NCBI GenBank assembly: GCA_965207495.1
Contig: OZ242287.1
Span: 1,550,001-1,614,000, forward strand
Direction: 5' to 3'
Length of the DNA: 64,000 nucleotides
DNA from: Bin5 sp965207495
GTDB lineage: Bacteria; Chloroflexota; Anaerolineae; Caldilineales; Caldilineaceae
The notes under the pieces are model-generated. The model was not told the origin of the DNA and ran no database searches. It saw nothing but the letters and a program-made list of their open reading frames with translations. Each line of letters begins with the position of its first letter. Position 1 is the stretch's first letter. Shown here one piece after another: positions 51,509-60,980 of the stretch. A program made the translations under genes and the position numbers.

Positions 51509-52621
51509 TCAGGAATAGCGCGCCACCGCGTCCATGTCCAACTCGATTCCCAGGCCCGGCCCGTCAGGAATCGCCAGCATGCCATCCTCGTCCAACTGCC
51601 AGCCGCCCACTACGATCTCACCGATGTAGGGCGAGCCGGTCTTGTATTCCACCAGGTCGGTATCGGCGAGGGCAGAGGCGAGTTGCAGGTCGGCCGCCAG
51701 CCCAAGGGCGGTGTTCCAGCCGTGCGGGATCAGGCGCACACCATTCTCCTGCGCCATCCAACCGATCTTGCGCTCCTCACTGATGCCGCCGACTTTAGCA
51801 ACATCCGGCTGTACGATATCGAATGCGCCCTGCTGCAGGAAGGGAAGAAATGACTGGCGCCTGGTCAGCACCTCGCCGCCGGTGATGGGGATGGTCGTAT
51901 TGCGGCGCAGATGGATGAAATCCTCCAGGTCGTCGGGGCGCAGCGGCTCCTCAAACCAGTCCACGCCGTAGTCGGCCAGCATCCCGGCACAGCGCAGCGC
52001 CCACGTATAGCGGCCCTGCCAGTGGGCATCGCTGCCGCCGGCGTCCACCATCAGCTGGTTGTCGTCGCCGACAACTTCGCGGGCAGTAGCCACGATCTCC
52101 TCATCCAGCTTGTCGCTGACCCGGCCAAAAGGCCCCCATCCCATCTTGAATGCGCGGAAGCCCTGCTCCTTCCACATTTGCAGTTCATCGCGCAGCGGGG
52201 CCGGCTGGTCCATCAGCAGGGAGGCATAGGGTCGGACCCGCTCGCGGTAACGACCGCCCAACAAGCGGCCGACCGGCTGCCCCGTTACCTTGCCCAAAAT
52301 GTCCCACATGGCAATGTCGATGCCGCTGATCGTGTGCGTGACGCTGCCCCCCCGCCCCATCCAGAATGTGTTCTGGTGTAGCCACTCGCTTACCCGCTCC
52401 GGCTCGATCGCCGACTGGCCGATCAACAGCGGGTTCAGTACCTCGAGCGCCGCCAGTACCAGCCCATCGTTGGTGAAGACCGAACCGGTGCCGGTTACGC
52501 CTTCATCCGTTTCGACGAAAACGAGTGTGTGGATGCAGTCTTCCTCTTTCAACTCTTCGCTCCAGCCGCCCTCTGGTGTCGCGCCGCGCAGACCCACCGC
52601 GCTTACCTTGGTGATCTTCAT
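51509..52621 (-). CDS. Mandelate racemase/muconate lactonizing-family enzyme (copy 1)
   Basis: The 370-residue enolase-superfamily enzyme has an N-terminal capping domain and a barrel with FRAFKMGWGPFG (catalytic Lys), the three acidic metal ligands in MVDAGGSD, WFEEPLRPDD and TGGEVLT, then DIVQPDVAKVGGIS and a His in IPHGWNTALG. Lys plus His indicates a sugar-acid dehydratase or epimerase of the MR subgroup. Its ATG overlaps the stop of the DUF1907 gene (ATGA), so they are coupled. Exact substrate unknown. Confidence 0.92.
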   Translation of the reverse strand: MKITKVSAVGLRGATPEGGWSEELKEEDCIHTLVFVETDEGVTGTGSVFTNDGLVLAALEVLNPLLIGQSAIEPERVSEWLHQNTFWMGRGGSVTHTISGIDIAMWDILGKVTGQPVGRLLGGRYRERVRPYASLLMDQPAPLRDELQMWKEQGFRAFKMGWGPFGRVSDKLDEEIVATAREVVGDDNQLMVDAGGSDAHWQGRYTWALRCAGMLADYGVDWFEEPLRPDDLEDFIHLRRNTTIPITGGEVLTRRQSFLPFLQQGAFDIVQPDVAKVGGISEERKIGWMAQENGVRLIPHGWNTALGLAADLQLASALADTDLVEYKTGSPYIGEIVVGGWQLDEDGMLAIPDGPGLGIELDMDAVARYS

Positions 52622-53628
52622 TTCCGCTCCTCATCGGTGTGGTTTGACTGCCGTTCAAGTTCCGCATAGATGTCGCCGAAGCGCACCAGTTCAGCCGCAA
52701 CGTTGAAGTAACCCGTATAACGAATGGTATCGGGGCTGACGTCATAGTGATAATGGCCTGCCTGGTTCAGAGCGCCCATATGGAAGAAGTGCGTGTGTTC
52801 GCCCGATTCGCGCAAATGCAGTCTGCCACCGGTGGGGTCTCCTGACCAGAACACCGCCAGACAGAGCAAGTCGGGCCCCATGTGCTCATAGAACTGGAGA
52901 AAATCGGCGACGACCTCTTCGGCTTCCGTGTCGTAATACTGGTGGGCGATGCACTCATAGTCCGGCATGATGTGCGAGCGGATCTGACCGGCCTCGATCA
53001 CAAAGACGCCCCCCATGCCCACCTGGCGCGTTTCGAGACGCGCGCCCCCATCGCCGATATTTGGATGGGTTTGCAGACTCTTGCGCAGCGCTTGCGTAAA
53101 GGAGCGTTCGTTGCCGGTCCGCCTTTCCACACAGACTTTGAGAACTGGACCCGGCCGGCCCTCCGACAGGAAGAGATTGGAAAGGCCGCTGTGGTGCGTA
53201 GACGCATAAGGCTCAACGATGCACTCCTGTTCAGGCCCGACGCGAGCGACCTTGGACCCGTTGACCCCGCCTGCTTGCAAGGTGGCGATCACCTCTCCGC
53301 AATGTCCATCCAACACGCCAGGGAAGGCCATCCCTGCGCCGAAGATACTACCTTCGGTGTGACCGCAGTCACTGGCCATTTCCGCCATGTCGAAGGTGAC
53401 GTGCCGGTATCCGGGGTTGTGGGCGTACGGTTCCCCGCCAACTTCCAACAGGACTGTGGAACCGCCGATGCCGGGGCTTGCACAGCCCAGCGACCGCAGA
53501 TCGGGGCACGGTGTCACTTCCACATCGACACTGGCGTAGTTGGCCTGCAATCCTTCCCACACGTATGGCGCCAGTTCCTCCAGCGGCGGTGTCCACAACG
53601 AGGTCCGTTTCATCGCTTCCATCATCAT
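52618..53628 (-). CDS. DUF1907 (C11orf54-like) putative ester hydrolase
   Basis: The 336-residue protein matches the DUF1907 family by GCASPGIGGSTVLLEVGG, CGHTEGSIFGAG, HTHFFHMGALNQAGHYHYD and YFNVAAELVRFGD. The His-rich GEHTHFF/GHYHYD cluster is the zinc site seen in human C11orf54, a reported ester hydrolase. The frame starts GTG-ATG-ATG-ATG; 53628 was chosen with AGAAGGTGGG upstream. Its stop overlaps the mandelate-racemase-type gene start, and the ADP-ribosylglycohydrolase lies 44 bases upstream, so the three probably form one operon. Confidence 0.88.
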   Translation of the reverse strand: MMMEAMKRTSLWTPPLEELAPYVWEGLQANYASVDVEVTPCPDLRSLGCASPGIGGSTVLLEVGGEPYAHNPGYRHVTFDMAEMASDCGHTEGSIFGAGMAFPGVLDGHCGEVIATLQAGGVNGSKVARVGPEQECIVEPYASTHHSGLSNLFLSEGRPGPVLKVCVERRTGNERSFTQALRKSLQTHPNIGDGGARLETRQVGMGGVFVIEAGQIRSHIMPDYECIAHQYYDTEAEEVVADFLQFYEHMGPDLLCLAVFWSGDPTGGRLHLRESGEHTHFFHMGALNQAGHYHYDVSPDTIRYTGYFNVAAELVRFGDIYAELERQSNHTDEERK

Positions 53629-53672
53629 CACAACCCACCTTCTAGTTCTTCAGATCGAGGTTTAGCCGGATT

Positions 53673-54638
53673 TCAGTCAGCCTGAGCTGTCAACTGCTCG
53701 GCCAACTCCAGCGCATCCGCCGGCCAAAAACATTCGGGCCTGGGCTTAAACACGCCCGGCGTTCCCGCTTGCGGTCGGCAGCTCTGAATCGTTTCAACCC
53801 ATCTGTCCGGGAATGCTTCCCGCCCATGAACAGCGCCCAGTAGCGCCCCGCAGATCGCCGCGTTGGTGTCTGTATCACCCCCGCGCATGACCGTGTCAAC
53901 GATTCCCTCCTCCACGCTTTCGGCGTTGAGAAGCTGCCAGAGGGCGTTGGGGAAGGCGATCAGCACCCACCCCTGCTGATGATTGAATTCGTCTGGTGGA
54001 GAGTCGGCGGCTGCCGCGATCTTCTCCTTCAACCTGACATCGACGTCTATGTCTTCTGCCCAGCCTGCGATCTCTCCATACAGGTCAGCGGCGTCGCACC
54101 CTGTGCCCACCGCGTGCGCAATCGCCATCGCAAACAGCGCGTTGGCCTCCTGGCAGACCCGGTGGATGTGGGTGATTTCGGCGTCCTGCCGTGCCCAGTC
54201 TGCCACTTGGGCCAACGTGTAGTTGACGCCAAAAACTCCCAGCGGGCTGATCCGCATCATCGCCCCGTTGGCCTGGCTGCCCGGGTTGGGCCGGCCGGTC
54301 AAACCGCTGAGAATGGTCCCCCCGACGTCGAAAGGATCGGATTCCAACCAGAACACGTAGGTCTTTCGAACCTCTTCCTGGTCGAACTTCCTCTGTGACA
54401 CAAGCGATCGCGCCAAGAGCAGCGCCATCTCCGAATCATCTGTAGGCTGTCCTGCGATCGTGTTCCAGGTGCCGCCGTCAGCCATGTCCCGCACGCCTTC
54501 AGGATAATCGAAGAGAATCTCCCCCGGTGACTGAAATTCTACGAGACTACCGAGAGAATCCCCTATCAATTGGCCGAGCAGGCAGCCTTGCGCCCTGGAA
54601 AGGACGCCAGAATCTGAAGGATTATTTTCAATTGTCAT
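53673..54638 (-). CDS. ADP-ribosylglycohydrolase (DraG-like)
   Basis: The 321-residue protein has the ARH/DraG fold signatures: GCLLGQLIGDSLGSLVEF, the first metal motif PTDDSEMALLLA, NGAMMRISPLGV and the second metal motif MRGGDTDTNAAICGALLGA. Both sets of acidic ligands for the two magnesium ions are intact. Such enzymes remove ADP-ribose from proteins or small molecules; some cleave related N-glycosides. AAAGGACAAAAACA precedes the ATG. It is the first gene of the DraG-DUF1907-MLE group. Confidence 0.93.
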   Translation of the reverse strand: MTIENNPSDSGVLSRAQGCLLGQLIGDSLGSLVEFQSPGEILFDYPEGVRDMADGGTWNTIAGQPTDDSEMALLLARSLVSQRKFDQEEVRKTYVFWLESDPFDVGGTILSGLTGRPNPGSQANGAMMRISPLGVFGVNYTLAQVADWARQDAEITHIHRVCQEANALFAMAIAHAVGTGCDAADLYGEIAGWAEDIDVDVRLKEKIAAAADSPPDEFNHQQGWVLIAFPNALWQLLNAESVEEGIVDTVMRGGDTDTNAAICGALLGAVHGREAFPDRWVETIQSCRPQAGTPGVFKPRPECFWPADALELAEQLTAQAD

Positions 54639-54730
54639 TGTTTTTGTCCTTTAATGCATGATTGTACCATTTTTCCCGAACCTTCGGTGTCCGCCAACTG
54701 CCGGGTTGGTTTGTGCTTACGACGACCAGA

Positions 54731-56254
54731 TCAGTTTGCGCTCGATATGAGTTCGTAGACAGTGAACTGACCTTCTTTAGCTCTCTCCACCAACTCCAAC
54801 TCCCGCGTAGCCAGATGGGGTTGGAAGTTTCTGAGTGGCTGCCAAGCCGGGGCGATGACGAATCTGGCGCTCTGCGGTCTCTTCGCGGCATCGTCCGCCA
54901 GCGCAACCGGGTTTGCTACCCAGCGCAATGTATAATCTCTGGGATTCTCGTACAGATAGAACTGGAAGTGCCAGCTTAAAGTCTGGTGATACAGGACGGC
55001 ACCTTGCGGACTATGACTGTCAAGCCAGGCAGACGTCTCACGCAGGCCGTCGTATGCACCGTGATCACCACCTATCGGTAATTCCCCTCTGGCCGACTGC
55101 ACCGCACCGGGTAGCAAGAGCACAATCAACACGCCAACAGCTGCTCGTCTCCACAGGTTGGAACCAGGTGCCAGTATCCTGGCTCCGAGCCATCCGCATA
55201 GGAGGGCAAATGCCGGCGCAAGCGGCAGGAAGTACCGGTCCCATACCGGCAGACTGAATACTGTATGGATGCCCAAATATGCCCCGATCCATCCGAACAG
55301 CAGGATTGCAAGAACTGAATTTCGCTTCGATAGGGACATTTCTGTCCGCCCCACATTCACTACCGCCAGCACACACGCAGCGATCAAGACCATCCACACG
55401 ATGTGACTGGCGGTAAGGTGCCAGAGCACGTCGGCGATACGGGCGATGCGGTCTCCCCATTGGTCGATCGGGAGCAATGCCAACGAACTATAGTTGCGTG
55501 CGCCCAGGTCCCAGGGCGATGGCGCGACCGCCCAACGCAGGCTGTCCCAATACAGGATCGGCAGTACTGACAGGGCCAGCCCTCCTCCTGCCCGCAGACT
55601 CGCTGCCCCAACCGCCTTCGCCTTTGTGTTCCCAGCTGTCAGAATAGTCAGCACCAGCGGTACGAAGAACACCCCTTGCTGTTTAGTCATGATCGCGGCG
55701 CCCAGGCACAGGCCGGCCGCAAATGGGCGCGAACTCTGCGCGGCGTAGAGGGAACATACGCCCATCAGCACCAGCAGGGGATCGGTGAACGCCGTCGGGC
55801 TATAGCTGATCGCAAAGGGATTCAGCGCAAATACTGTTACCGCCACCACGCCCGCAGTCGGCGACCAAGCCCTTCTTGCGATGGCAGCGACGACCGGGAT
55901 CGTCAGTATGCTGATGCCGATATTCAGCAGCCGCGCACTGGCCTCCGAAGAGCCTAACGCCTTAAAGCAATAGGCAAGCAACCAGATGAACAACGGGGGC
56001 TTGTCGATCCACTGCTCCAAAAAATAGGGATCGTCATGCAGAAAATGCAGCGCCCAATAACTGTATAACGCTTCATCCTGGTGAAATCGAAAGCGGTCCA
56101 GCATGATCAGCCGCAAACCGAATCCCACCAGAAGCAGGAAACACAAATAGCGGTGATGTACCCCAACACCAAGGACGTTGGGCAGAATAACGCCTGGGAA
56201 TGATGAGGTGGCAAACCGCTTCTTTGCGGCAGTAGCGTGCAACGTAAAATGCAC
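54731..56254 (-). CDS. GT39-like membrane glycosyltransferase
   Basis: The 507-residue protein has about eleven membrane helices and the GT-C family opening LRLIMLDRFRFHQDEALYSYWA, with the acidic pair DE in the first extracytoplasmic loop. DKPPLFIWLLAY follows, a motif seen in ArnT/PMT-type (GT39/GT83) enzymes that use polyprenyl-phosphate sugars. GVFFVPLVLTI and WDRYFLPLAPAFALLCG are typical core parts. It starts at GTG 56254; its ribosome site is weak. The acceptor, whether lipid, protein or glycan, cannot be determined. It stands alone. Confidence 0.82.
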   Translation of the reverse strand: MHFTLHATAAKKRFATSSFPGVILPNVLGVGVHHRYLCFLLLVGFGLRLIMLDRFRFHQDEALYSYWALHFLHDDPYFLEQWIDKPPLFIWLLAYCFKALGSSEASARLLNIGISILTIPVVAAIARRAWSPTAGVVAVTVFALNPFAISYSPTAFTDPLLVLMGVCSLYAAQSSRPFAAGLCLGAAIMTKQQGVFFVPLVLTILTAGNTKAKAVGAASLRAGGGLALSVLPILYWDSLRWAVAPSPWDLGARNYSSLALLPIDQWGDRIARIADVLWHLTASHIVWMVLIAACVLAVVNVGRTEMSLSKRNSVLAILLFGWIGAYLGIHTVFSLPVWDRYFLPLAPAFALLCGWLGARILAPGSNLWRRAAVGVLIVLLLPGAVQSARGELPIGGDHGAYDGLRETSAWLDSHSPQGAVLYHQTLSWHFQFYLYENPRDYTLRWVANPVALADDAAKRPQSARFVIAPAWQPLRNFQPHLATRELELVERAKEGQFTVYELISSAN

Positions 56255-56477
56255 AGTTCCGTCGCTGACTTAAGATTATGAGCAGGAAGGAAAAACAGAC
56301 CGATGCTCTGAGATACGCTCAGACCATCCGTAAAGCATTGTACATTCTACTTCAAGGCAAATGGGGTTCAAAAAACCGGGGTAATTTTCGAGGTTCTACA
56401 TGCAAGAGTGAGCTTGATGCGACTCCTCTTCATGAAATAGCCCATTGTAGCGGACGCGACACGAGAGTTTCCGGACC

Positions 56478-57056
56478 TCAACTGCTGTCCTCGCAGACCG
56501 CCAGCCCCCCTTCCAGCAGTTCATACATATTCACAGCATCACGTGGAGGTCCACTCTTATCAACTTTCTGCGCTCTTTCGAACTGTCCCACAAACGCAAA
56601 AAGGCCCGCTTGAAACATTGTCACCGCCGTAATCTGGGCAGGTGAAATCGCCAACCCGCTTCCAACGCCCAGGCCCTCTTCCCTCTCTGCTGCAGAGAGG
56701 TTGCTCAGAAAGCAGTCCGAAAACTCTTGTAAGAGAGCGATGTAGTCTATCGAACTTTCAGATCCGTCCATCTTCGCCAGTATACTCGCAAGATCGTTCA
56801 GGTCGGCTTTGGCAGGAGACGTTTGCGGTTTTGCGCTGTTGGCTTCGGGCAGAGAACTCTGCTGATCCGATGCCGTACCAAAATCGCATCGAATGCGATC
56901 CTGGCCGGGCAGATTCTCCGATGGCTCTGCCTCGATCGTCTCTCCTATCAGCAGCGCTCGTTCCCGTGAAATACACGGCTCTGCCGGCTCGGGCGCAATC
57001 GGAACGCAGGCCGTCGCGAGAAACACAGTTCCGGCAATAAGGGCTCTCATGAACAT
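56478..57056 (-). CDS. Small lipoprotein of unknown function
   Basis: The ~192-residue protein has a signal peptide with lipobox LATAC (mature N-terminus at Cys ~17). The mature part is acidic with three further cysteines (in EPCISRE, IRCDFG and SDCFLSN), which might form disulfides. No family was recognised. The start at 57056 is one of several in-frame ATGs (57077, 57056, 57050); a GGAG is 10 or more bases upstream. It lies between the glycosyltransferase and an MmyB-type regulator gene with no operon partner. Confidence 0.6.
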   Translation of the reverse strand: MFMRALIAGTVFLATACVPIAPEPAEPCISRERALLIGETIEAEPSENLPGQDRIRCDFGTASDQQSSLPEANSAKPQTSPAKADLNDLASILAKMDGSESSIDYIALLQEFSDCFLSNLSAAEREEGLGVGSGLAISPAQITAVTMFQAGLFAFVGQFERAQKVDKSGPPRDAVNMYELLEGGLAVCEDSS

Positions 57057-57077
57057 GGCTTCGTGTCTTTTCTCCAT

Positions 57078-57568
57078 CGACTTCCCGGAGCATGCAGGCT
57101 AGCCGATACGCCAGGCACAACCTCGTAAACAGAAAGTCTCACTAAGCACTGGGCATGTCGCTTCACTGTGTACCTTAGCCTCCGCTCCGGTCCTTAGAAG
57201 CAAAGCAATGACAGTGGGCGATCGAGTGGAAGCCCAAAGAAATGTACACCGTCCGTTCGACGTGAAGCTTTCAGATCAGCACAACCATCACCCTCAATAA
57301 AGCGCACTGTCTCTCCGTCTTGTCGTAGGGCCATTCGTTCAGACCAATTCTCCCGCGCCTGGGTAGAGGAAGGGTCCGAAACCTCTACGAGACAGTGTAA
57401 CCCTCGTGTTTTCAGTCTGTCCTTCTCAAATATACCGATATCGGGAGATCATAGGTTCTATTTTGGAAGATTTCTCACTTGAAGAAGTGACGCAGGGTGA
57501 TACAATTCTTAATAGAAGGTGATGCCAGATTACAGCGTCGTATCTGGCAGTAGACAGCGGAGGTTGCT
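57078..57568. other. Regulatory region between the lipoprotein and XRE regulator genes
   Basis: This divergent gap of nearly 500 bases holds no supported gene. It includes the regulator promoter (57475-57506) and an inverted repeat GCCAGAT/ATCTGGC (57524-57530 and 57542-57548) in the regulator leader just before its start codon. Confidence 0.5.
57475..57506 (+). promoter_or_regulatory. Promoter with overlapping palindrome for the XRE regulator
   Basis: TTGAAG (57479-57484), 16-bp spacer and TACAAT (57501-57506) form a plausible sigma-70 promoter. The palindrome TCACTT-GAAG-AAGTGA (57475-57490) covers the -35 region and is a natural place for autorepression. The binder is inferred to be the regulator itself. 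Confidence 0.5.
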
Positions 57569-58462
57569 GTGGAACGGAAAATGTTCGGCAAAGTCGTTGC
57601 CGCACTGCGGAAGGAGCAGTTGGATTTCAACAGCGGCAACAGCTGGAGTCAGGAAAAACTGGCAGATGAAACAGGGCTGACGACAAGAATCGTGGGCAAG
57701 ATCGAGCGAGGCAGCCAGGTGCGGTTGGACAGAGCGATCCTTCAAGAGCTGGCGCGGGCATTCCGACTTACTTCTCTGGAAAGACGCGAATTCTTCTCCA
57801 TGGCCAGCGAAATTACCGACGAGGCGATCGTGCGTGACGACCTCAGCCACCAGGATGTCTTCGCCCAAGTCTGGGCGACGCTCGGCACGATTTGCACACC
57901 CGCTTTCCTCATGGACTCGTTCGGCGATCTGGTCGGAGCTAACCGGCCCGTCCTCGACTTTCACAAACTTAACTGGTCACAACTCAATGCAGCTAGATGT
58001 ACAGCAGGAAACGTCAACATCCTTTCACTGTTGCTTGCCCCTGACGCGCCGATTCGTAGTGTGCTGGGTAGCGGCTGGCAATCCATCGCTCTGGCCAATA
58101 TGCGGCAGTGGCGGGTCATGACATTGCGGTACCGTCATACAAACCGTTTCCGCAATCTCTTCACCACATTGTCGGCTTACCCCGACTTCCAGATGCTGTG
58201 GGCAGCCAGCCGCAGGCGCGTCGAAGACGACAATAGCCGCCTGCGCAGCCACTTCTACACACACGGTATCTATGGACCGGTGGCCTATACCGTCTTCACA
58301 AACATCAGCCTGAGCGCCAGCGGCGATCTCTACCTTGCCACCTTTGTACCTCAGAATCGCGACACAGGCGCTGTCTTCCAGAACTTGGCGGACAGGAAAA
58401 ATCGTCCCATGGCACTGACGCCCTGGCCGAATCCCAGTCTTCCCTGCAGCGCATATGCGTAG
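57569..58462 (+). CDS. XRE-family regulator with MmyB-like ligand-binding domain
   Basis: The 297-residue protein has an N-terminal helix-turn-helix (residues ~7-68, SWSQEKLADETGLTTRIVGKIERGS) and a C-terminal MmyB/PAS-like domain (residues ~100-285). The latter carries the family segments TPAFLMDSFGDLVGANRPVLDF, RVMTLRYRHTNRFRNLF and LYLATFVPQN. MmyB-type proteins sense fatty acids or similar ligands and usually repress neighbouring dehydrogenase genes. The start is GTG with GGAGG five bases upstream. Expected neighbours such as an SDR are absent; it stands alone beside a PhyH gene on the other strand. Confidence 0.85.
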   Translation: MERKMFGKVVAALRKEQLDFNSGNSWSQEKLADETGLTTRIVGKIERGSQVRLDRAILQELARAFRLTSLERREFFSMASEITDEAIVRDDLSHQDVFAQVWATLGTICTPAFLMDSFGDLVGANRPVLDFHKLNWSQLNAARCTAGNVNILSLLLAPDAPIRSVLGSGWQSIALANMRQWRVMTLRYRHTNRFRNLFTTLSAYPDFQMLWAASRRRVEDDNSRLRSHFYTHGIYGPVAYTVFTNISLSASGDLYLATFVPQNRDTGAVFQNLADRKNRPMALTPWPNPSLPCSAYA

Positions 58463-58795
58463 AAGACTGCCCGGAGCGAGTCAGTGCTATACACTTTTGG
58501 CCGGCATTAAATGCGAACAATTGCGTTGTTGGCGTGGGGGTTCGTCGGGGAGACGGAAGGCCTGACCCGGGGAGCGCTGTACCGATCAGTTAACAGTATG
58601 CATGGTGGAAGGGCAGTAGACTGAGCCTGCAGCCCACCGGCTAAGGGGATATTGAAGCTTACGGGCACAGAAGCGCCACCAGGACCAGCCGCCGACTTAG
58701 GCCGCGGGGTCGGCCACCAGGCTTGACCCCGCGAACTTCCACTTTGGGCCCAAGTCGACACTGACCGAATCTCTACTCCAGCCAGCGATTTGAGC
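58463..58795. other. Convergent intergenic stretch with a 9-bp inverted repeat
   Basis: No supported gene. CGCGGGGTC (58703-58711) and GACCCCGCG (58725-58733) form a perfect 9-bp stem with a 13-nt loop, located between converging genes. It may help termination, but lacks a T-run. Confidence 0.45.
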
Positions 58796-59704
58796 TTAAT
58801 TCCAGGAATCGACGCCAAGCAACTTGCGCCCCAGCGGCGTCAGCTTGGCCGGCGTCTGATGCCGGTGTTCCCAGTCCCGCAAGTCACCAGGCCAGTTAGA
58901 CATGGGGCGGCACTCTTGCCAAGAGAGGACACGCGCCCCGCGTTGCTCTTCGTCCATTTCCGGCGCCGGCGACATGGTGATGTATTGGGCCAACCGCGGC
59001 CGTGTCGAGCGGTTATGACCGTTTCCATGTGCCAGCAACCGGTGCCAGATGACCAGATCTCCAGCCTTGCCTTCCACGACTTTGAAATCGAGGCCTGACA
59101 TGTCTGGAAAGCGGGGATCGCGATTAACTGGCTGCGTCTTTACCCACTCGTAGAATGTCCTGTGGAAGCCGGGAATACACTGGAAGCCGCCCTGGTCGAG
59201 GCCGGTATCGGTCAGATAGACTACGCCCTGCACACCAAGGTGCGTAGTGGGGTCCGGGCGCCAGGTCGCGGCGATGTCGGCGCCGTTCAGGAGGGGCACC
59301 TCGCCCGTGTCAATGTCCCAGTGGATCATGCCCTTGTGGCCCCATTCCGGCTTGTCGGGCCTGTCCGGGGGCTTCATATTGGCGCGATCCAGCGACACCC
59401 ACAGCTTCTCCGTTCCCAGGATTTCGCTGAATGCCTGATGAATGCGGGGGTACTGGCGGTTGTCCCACAGCGTCTGATGTTGGTACATTTCCACCATCCC
59501 CGCTTGCGAGATCGGAGAACAGAGGTCCTCACGCGTATAGGGTCTGTACCTGTACCAGGTCTCCGGGTCGGACTCATCCATCTCCAAGAACGTCCAGATC
59601 TGCTTCACGAGTGCGTCCAGATTCTCTTCCGGCACGGCGTTTGGGATTACGACATAGCCATTCTCTTCCCAGAACGCCCAGTCTTTTTTGTCCAATACAG
59701 GCAT
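58796..59704 (-). CDS. Phytanoyl-CoA dioxygenase (PhyH) family protein
   Basis: The 302-residue double-stranded beta-helix oxygenase has the iron motif HWDIDTGE (His-X-Asp) at about residue 127 and the distal His in LLAHGNGHNRSTRPRLA, along with the 2-oxoglutarate-binding Arg nearby. These Fe(II)/2-oxoglutarate enzymes hydroxylate small molecules. AGGAGGAGAGAG precedes the ATG. It is the last gene of a minus-strand cluster with Gfo/Idh and mandelate racemase-type genes; the gap to Gfo/Idh is 42 bases. Substrate is not deducible. Confidence 0.9.
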   Translation of the reverse strand: MPVLDKKDWAFWEENGYVVIPNAVPEENLDALVKQIWTFLEMDESDPETWYRYRPYTREDLCSPISQAGMVEMYQHQTLWDNRQYPRIHQAFSEILGTEKLWVSLDRANMKPPDRPDKPEWGHKGMIHWDIDTGEVPLLNGADIAATWRPDPTTHLGVQGVVYLTDTGLDQGGFQCIPGFHRTFYEWVKTQPVNRDPRFPDMSGLDFKVVEGKAGDLVIWHRLLAHGNGHNRSTRPRLAQYITMSPAPEMDEEQRGARVLSWQECRPMSNWPGDLRDWEHRHQTPAKLTPLGRKLLGVDSWN

Positions 59705-59746
59705 CTCTCTCCTCCTGAATATTCACCTCCGCCAGCGAGCAGAGGC

Positions 59747-60904
59747 TCATCCATCCCTCCCACTCTCAAGTCGAACTTCCCGTCCAACCTCAGCGCTTTT
59801 CAACAGGCCCTCCATCATCTCTTGTACGATCAGCCCATGCCGCAGAGGTGCCTCGCAAGGGGTACCATCCAGAATGCAGGCGACAAAGTGCTCGGCAATG
59901 GCGGTCCACGCCTCGCTTCTTTCCTTGGTAAGACCCTCGAACGTGATATCAATCGGGCGGCCTTCATCATTCAGGCCGCGTCCGGCTGTGGGTTTGGCGT
60001 CGAACTCTTTCGCCTCATCCACTACCGAGGCTGGAACCGGGCCGTTTGTGTACAGCGTCGGTGGCCGCAACTGCGCACCAGCCTCGTCTCCGAATAGCTC
60101 GATCTGCAGGTCACCGGGCTGGTGGGAGGCCCAGAAACTTTCTACCTGAAGTGCTCCGCCATTCTCAAACCGGATGAATCCACCGGCATAGTCGTCGGCG
60201 GTAAACTGGCTGTAGTAACTCTCCGGCGCTGCGGCGACTTCATCCGGCGCCCTGCGACCGAAGAAACCCAGCCCGCGCGGGCCGAACTTCGCGCCGGCGA
60301 CACCCGACACACTCAGCGGCCGCGGCATCCCCAGCATCCACCACGCCGCGTCGAGAACGTGGACGCCCATATCTCGGAACGCTCCGCCGCCTTTACGAAT
60401 AAAACTAGGGTTCCAAGCCGGAATGCCGTTGCGGCGAATGCTGCGGGCGCGGGCGTAGTAAATCTCGCCAAAAGTGCCGCGCCGCGCCAAGCCGCCCATG
60501 TACTGCACCTCCGCCGAAAAACGGGTGGACAGAGACATCATGTTCACAACCCCGGAAGACTCCGCCGTTTCCACCAGCCGGGCAGCCGCTTCCACCGAAT
60601 CGGAAAGCGGCTTCGTGACCAGGAGATGCTTGTCGTGGGCCGCCGCCTTCAGGCCCATCGGAACATGAAGTTGATTAGGCGTGCCGATGAAGACGGCGTC
60701 GATCTCCCTGCTGCGGCATAGTTCGTCGAAATCAGTGTATAGGCGAATCTCCTCCGGCTGCGGCAGCAGCGACGCAAAATCGGTCATGCGTTCCTCGACC
60801 AGATCACAAAGCGCCACAACCTCCGCGCGTGGGTTATTTGCCAGGGCGAGACCATTAGGTCTGCCTATTCCCATACCGACGATAGCAATGCGTACTTTTC
60901 GCAT
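59747..60904 (-). CDS. Gfo/Idh/MocA family oxidoreductase (copy 2)
   Basis: The 385-residue protein starts VRIAIVGMGIGRPNGLAL, a Rossmann GXGXXG variant, and has AVFIGTPNQLHVPMGLKAA followed by VTKPLSDS with the catalytic Lys. Further on come MGVHVLDAAWWML and a C-terminal beta domain. It is not close to copy 1 in sequence, so it probably acts on a different sugar or polyol. The ATG at 60904 has GGGAAT upstream; the frame upstream adds 14 atypical residues. It is flanked by PhyH (42 bp) and the mandelate racemase-type gene (76 bp), all on the same strand. Confidence 0.92.
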   Translation of the reverse strand: MRKVRIAIVGMGIGRPNGLALANNPRAEVVALCDLVEERMTDFASLLPQPEEIRLYTDFDELCRSREIDAVFIGTPNQLHVPMGLKAAAHDKHLLVTKPLSDSVEAAARLVETAESSGVVNMMSLSTRFSAEVQYMGGLARRGTFGEIYYARARSIRRNGIPAWNPSFIRKGGGAFRDMGVHVLDAAWWMLGMPRPLSVSGVAGAKFGPRGLGFFGRRAPDEVAAAPESYYSQFTADDYAGGFIRFENGGALQVESFWASHQPGDLQIELFGDEAGAQLRPPTLYTNGPVPASVVDEAKEFDAKPTAGRGLNDEGRPIDITFEGLTKERSEAWTAIAEHFVACILDGTPCEAPLRHGLIVQEMMEGLLKSAEVGREVRLESGRDG

Positions 60905-60980
60905 CAAGATTCCCGCTTTCCAATATCTGCTGGCATCCCACCGCAAAGACCTCTGGGTGCCTGCCCCCGCCGTGATACGA

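Noticed and set aside
58507..58818. Minus-strand 103-codon frame between the regulator and PhyH genes
   Set aside because: Low-complexity peptide spanning the inverted repeat, no start signal, and it overlaps the PhyH gene end.
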